DNA of 64,000 nucleotides from the NCBI GenBank assembly GCA_029265715.1, contig JAJUGZ010000001.1, positions 1 to 64,000 on the forward strand, written 5' to 3'. Every line of letters begins with the position of its first letter. Within the stretch, counting starts at the first letter, position 1. The DNA comes from Bacteroidota bacterium (GTDB lineage: Bacteria > Bacteroidota > Bacteroidia > Bacteroidales > Prolixibacteraceae). This document shows positions 61,761 through 64,000 of this stretch, piece after piece. The notes beneath the pieces were generated by a model that worked only from the letters and a program-made list of their open reading frames with translations, was not told the DNA's origin and did not search any database. The translations under genes and the position numbers were made by a program.

Positions 61761-64000
61761 TTAATACTTCACACCCGAAACAGTCACCGGCCCGAACAAG
61801 CCTGAAGGTTGCAACGGACTACTCACATTGTATGGATTTACGGCACACCAAGTTGGTCGTTGATCTACAGACAATTGCTGATCGCCAATCAAGCGGTTAA
61901 CCCATGTATTCACGACTTCAATTTTTAGATCATTTTCGCCAGGTTTCACCAATTTAGTGATATCCAACTGATAAGGTGGAGTCCAGACTCCGCCGACATA
62001 TTGGCCGTTCACGACAACTTTTGCCATAGCAGTAAGATTGCCCAGATTGATCACAACACGCTCATTTTCTGGTAGTTTTTCCAAATTAAACTTATTGGTG
62101 TAGAAAGCTGTTCCTGAATAGTATTTGATCCGCTCGTCTGAAGAAGTTGTCCAATCCTGAAGGGTTTCGAACACAACCGATTGTTCCGGACCGCGCTGAG
62201 CTACATCGAATTGAACGGTCCACGGGCCTTTCAGTTCGGTCAAAAGCGTTGGCTCCGGATAGTTGGCTTCCACACCGTTGGCTAAAGCCGGGCCTGCCTG
62301 TTTGCGAAAAACCACGAACACACTTTCGTAAGGAGCCAGTTTCAACGGGACGGCTGTGGTATTCTCTTTCTGTTCATATGCTGGAAGTTGACGCGTCGAT
62401 CCGGTGGTAGCTTCCCAAAGTTCGGGCTGCAGGCCTTTGACCCGAAATTCAGGGGTAATCAGCTTGGTTTCTCCGGTTTGGTTGGTCACAAAGTAGAACT
62501 CACCATTTTTCGAAGTGCGGTGTCCGTAGTGAATGGTGCGGTCTTCGGGCAGTTTGCAATCGGGAGTACAGTTGATTTGAGCGAATGCTTCTTCCATGCT
62601 CAAGCCATTCATGATTGTCCCTTTTCCGAATCTGCGTGATTTTACTTTCACCCCGTCCACATCGCCCCATAATTCGGCCGCCATTCTCTGAACTTGCAGA
62701 TCAGCTTCAGGCTGGTTTTGCAGGCTGGGGGAACGTTTAGGCGCCGGCCCAAGAACAACAGCACCATCGCGGACCAACTGTTTGATTTTAGCCAGCAACT
62801 CAGGCCGCATGGTTTCCAGTTTGGGTAATACCAGAATCCGGTATTGTGTTCCGTGGGGCAGAGTAATCAGTCCATCTTTCACTGTCATGTATTTTTCGAT
62901 CACTTCAGCATTCATATAGTCGAACTGATATCCAACCGGAAGTTCAGGATAAGTAATTCCCGTCATTTTGGGAGCATCTTCACCTATAAAATAAGCGATA
63001 TCGGCAACATTTATACCCTGCTGGAGAAGGTAATTGGTCCGTTTCAGATAATCAACATAAACATCCAGTTGCGAAAACCAGGTGTTCTTACGATTGAATT
63101 CGTTTCCAAAATCAGCATTGATACCAGGTGTTTTGTTCTCATACGGCTGGCTAATATAGACATGCAGTAAGGTATTGTTTATCCCTTCAGCAAAAAAACG
63201 ATCTCCCCGTTGTTTAAACATTGCAGGATATCTACTGAAAGCAGGTCCACCACAGGTATTCGATTCGGCTGAAATTTTTGTTTTCCCGTAAATGTGTCCG
63301 CAAGAAGTAGCCGCACGGTTTTCAATATTTCCCAAATCACCTTCGCTCCAGAATTCACCCCCGATCTCATCCGATTGTCCGCCGTACATCAGGAATTCAC
63401 CAGGGAAGCCCCAGTGGCCGTAGCATTCCAACCAGGTGTGCAATCCATTATTATGACTGATATCTCTTAACCCTCCGACATAATCATAAGCAACCTTGTC
63501 GGCCACCATGCGACGCATATCCCATAAGAATCGGTCGGAAGCCTGTTGGCTGTTTACCACATATCCTTTATAAACCGGAAGAAACGGAACCGGATCATAT
63601 CCGTACCGTTGCCGGAAGTCATCCAGAAAGTCGTCGGTAAAGTTTTGCCCGCCAGTTTCATAACTATCCTGAACCACTACCTTAAAGGTTTTGCGATCGG
63701 CTTCCGGAATACGTTTCAAAATTTCGCCAATATAACCATGAAAATGTTTTTCCGCGTGTTTTTTACTCATCTTATCCACCTCGTAACCTGTAGCTTCAGG
63801 AGATGCCGGAGCATTTGTTGTTCCGGTAGGGGTCATTCCTGTACGAAGAATCACCCAGTTCCCTTCAGGAACATCCCAGTTCAATGTGCCATCAGCAGCA
63901 AGATAGCTGGTCAGGTCCAGAACTTTCGATGCATCAATTACTGTCGATTTATCTCGAGGCTCTGCTTGCTCCGACCATTGGTATTCGTGCCAGTAAGGGA
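61761..64000 (-). CDS. GH106-like alpha-L-rhamnosidase (5' end beyond window)
   Basis: At least 746 residues. The frame is open to the right edge, so the N-terminus is missing; the internal TTG at 63884 is not the start. RTGMTPTGTTNAPASPEATGYEVDKMS (in part TPTGTTNAPASPEATG) is the GH106 signature. VVQDSYETGG and ISAESNTCGGPAFSRYP carry acidic residues that suit the active site, and the C-terminal beta-sandwich (NLGNLTAMAKVVVNG, GGVWTPPYQLDIT) is also typical. GH106 enzymes remove alpha-L-rhamnose, for example from rhamnogalacturonan. It is followed after 41 bases by the GH99-like gene. Confidence 0.88.
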   Translation of the reverse strand, partial: PYWHEYQWSEQAEPRDKSTVIDASKVLDLTSYLAADGTLNWDVPEGNWVILRTGMTPTGTTNAPASPEATGYEVDKMSKKHAEKHFHGYIGEILKRIPEADRKTFKVVVQDSYETGGQNFTDDFLDDFRQRYGYDPVPFLPVYKGYVVNSQQASDRFLWDMRRMVADKVAYDYVGGLRDISHNNGLHTWLECYGHWGFPGEFLMYGGQSDEIGGEFWSEGDLGNIENRAATSCGHIYGKTKISAESNTCGGPAFSRYPAMFKQRGDRFFAEGINNTLLHVYISQPYENKTPGINADFGNEFNRKNTWFSQLDVYVDYLKRTNYLLQQGINVADIAYFIGEDAPKMTGITYPELPVGYQFDYMNAEVIEKYMTVKDGLITLPHGTQYRILVLPKLETMRPELLAKIKQLVRDGAVVLGPAPKRSPSLQNQPEADLQVQRMAAELWGDVDGVKVKSRRFGKGTIMNGLSMEEAFAQINCTPDCKLPEDRTIHYGHRTSKNGEFYFVTNQTGETKLITPEFRVKGLQPELWEATTGSTRQLPAYEQKENTTAVPLKLAPYESVFVVFRKQAGPALANGVEANYPEPTLLTELKGPWTVQFDVAQRGPEQSVVFETLQDWTTSSDERIKYYSGTAFYTNKFNLEKLPENERVVINLGNLTAMAKVVVNGQYVGGVWTPPYQLDITKLVKPGENDLKIEVVNTWVNRLIGDQQLSVDQRPTWCAVNPYNVSSPLQPSGLFGPVTVSGVKY

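Noticed and set aside
63884-63884. Start of the GH106 gene at this internal TTG
   Set aside because: The frame continues open to the window edge with conserved-looking residues, so the gene is cut by the edge.

Overview
The window is chromosomal DNA from a member of the Bacteroidota. It most resembles a polysaccharide-degrading Marinilabiliales/Prolixibacteraceae-type bacterium, though the genus cannot be fixed from sequence alone. The evidence is (i) several Bacteroidota-restricted families (DUF4293, DUF5606, DUF4835, the long Bacteroidota-type omega subunit, FecR with DUF4974); (ii) the Bacteroidota promoter signature TTTG-N19-TAnnTTTG upstream of many genes, with two exact copies (before the sensor kinase and before the aminotransferase-fold acyltransferase); (iii) a sigma/anti-sigma/TonB receptor cassette; and (iv) a block of secreted glycoside hydrolases. 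I see no phage, transposase, integrase, CRISPR array or rRNA.

Positions 1-25.5 kb are housekeeping and envelope genes. They include an MFS exporter, a NarL-type two-component pair, an AddA-type helicase-nuclease, DUF4293, a secreted CE2-type esterase, a sugar-kinase/RapZ-C fusion followed by a newly recognised 47-residue zinc-ribbon gene, a DUF218 protein, a DUF819 membrane protein and DUF5606. A BtuB-like TonB receptor lies divergent to an ECF sigma factor. A DJ-1 family protein, a FecI/FecR/STN-TonB-receptor cassette, a second MFS protein, an ExbB-ExbD-TonB operon and an NhaD antiporter follow.

Positions 25.6-47.4 kb hold TamB, TsaD, a secreted class-I glutamine-amidotransferase-like protein, a cytoplasmic GH16-fold protein with degenerate catalytic residues and four N-terminal repeats (next to a PAS protein and a GT4 glycosyltransferase), DUF6155, YebC, a DEAD-box helicase and a CPA2 antiporter. 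The conserved bamD-rpoZ-coaBC-DUF4835-recN operon comes next. Divergent from it is an alpha-oxoamine synthase that could start sphingolipid or sulfonolipid synthesis.

Positions 47.4-64 kb are carbohydrate-active. GH9, a YicI-like GH31, GH3 and a PA14-containing GH31 form a set able to dismantle xyloglucan: backbone cleavage, xylose removal, glucose release. After a small lipoprotein and a tRNA-Leu(GAG) come GH78 and GH106 rhamnosidase-like genes flanking a GH99-like/CBM9-like protein of unknown activity. No SusC/SusD pair, sensor or transporter for these enzymes lies in the window. The right edge cuts the GH106 gene. The strongest candidates for something undescribed are the pseudo-GH16 repeat protein and the GH99-like protein between the two rhamnosidase genes.
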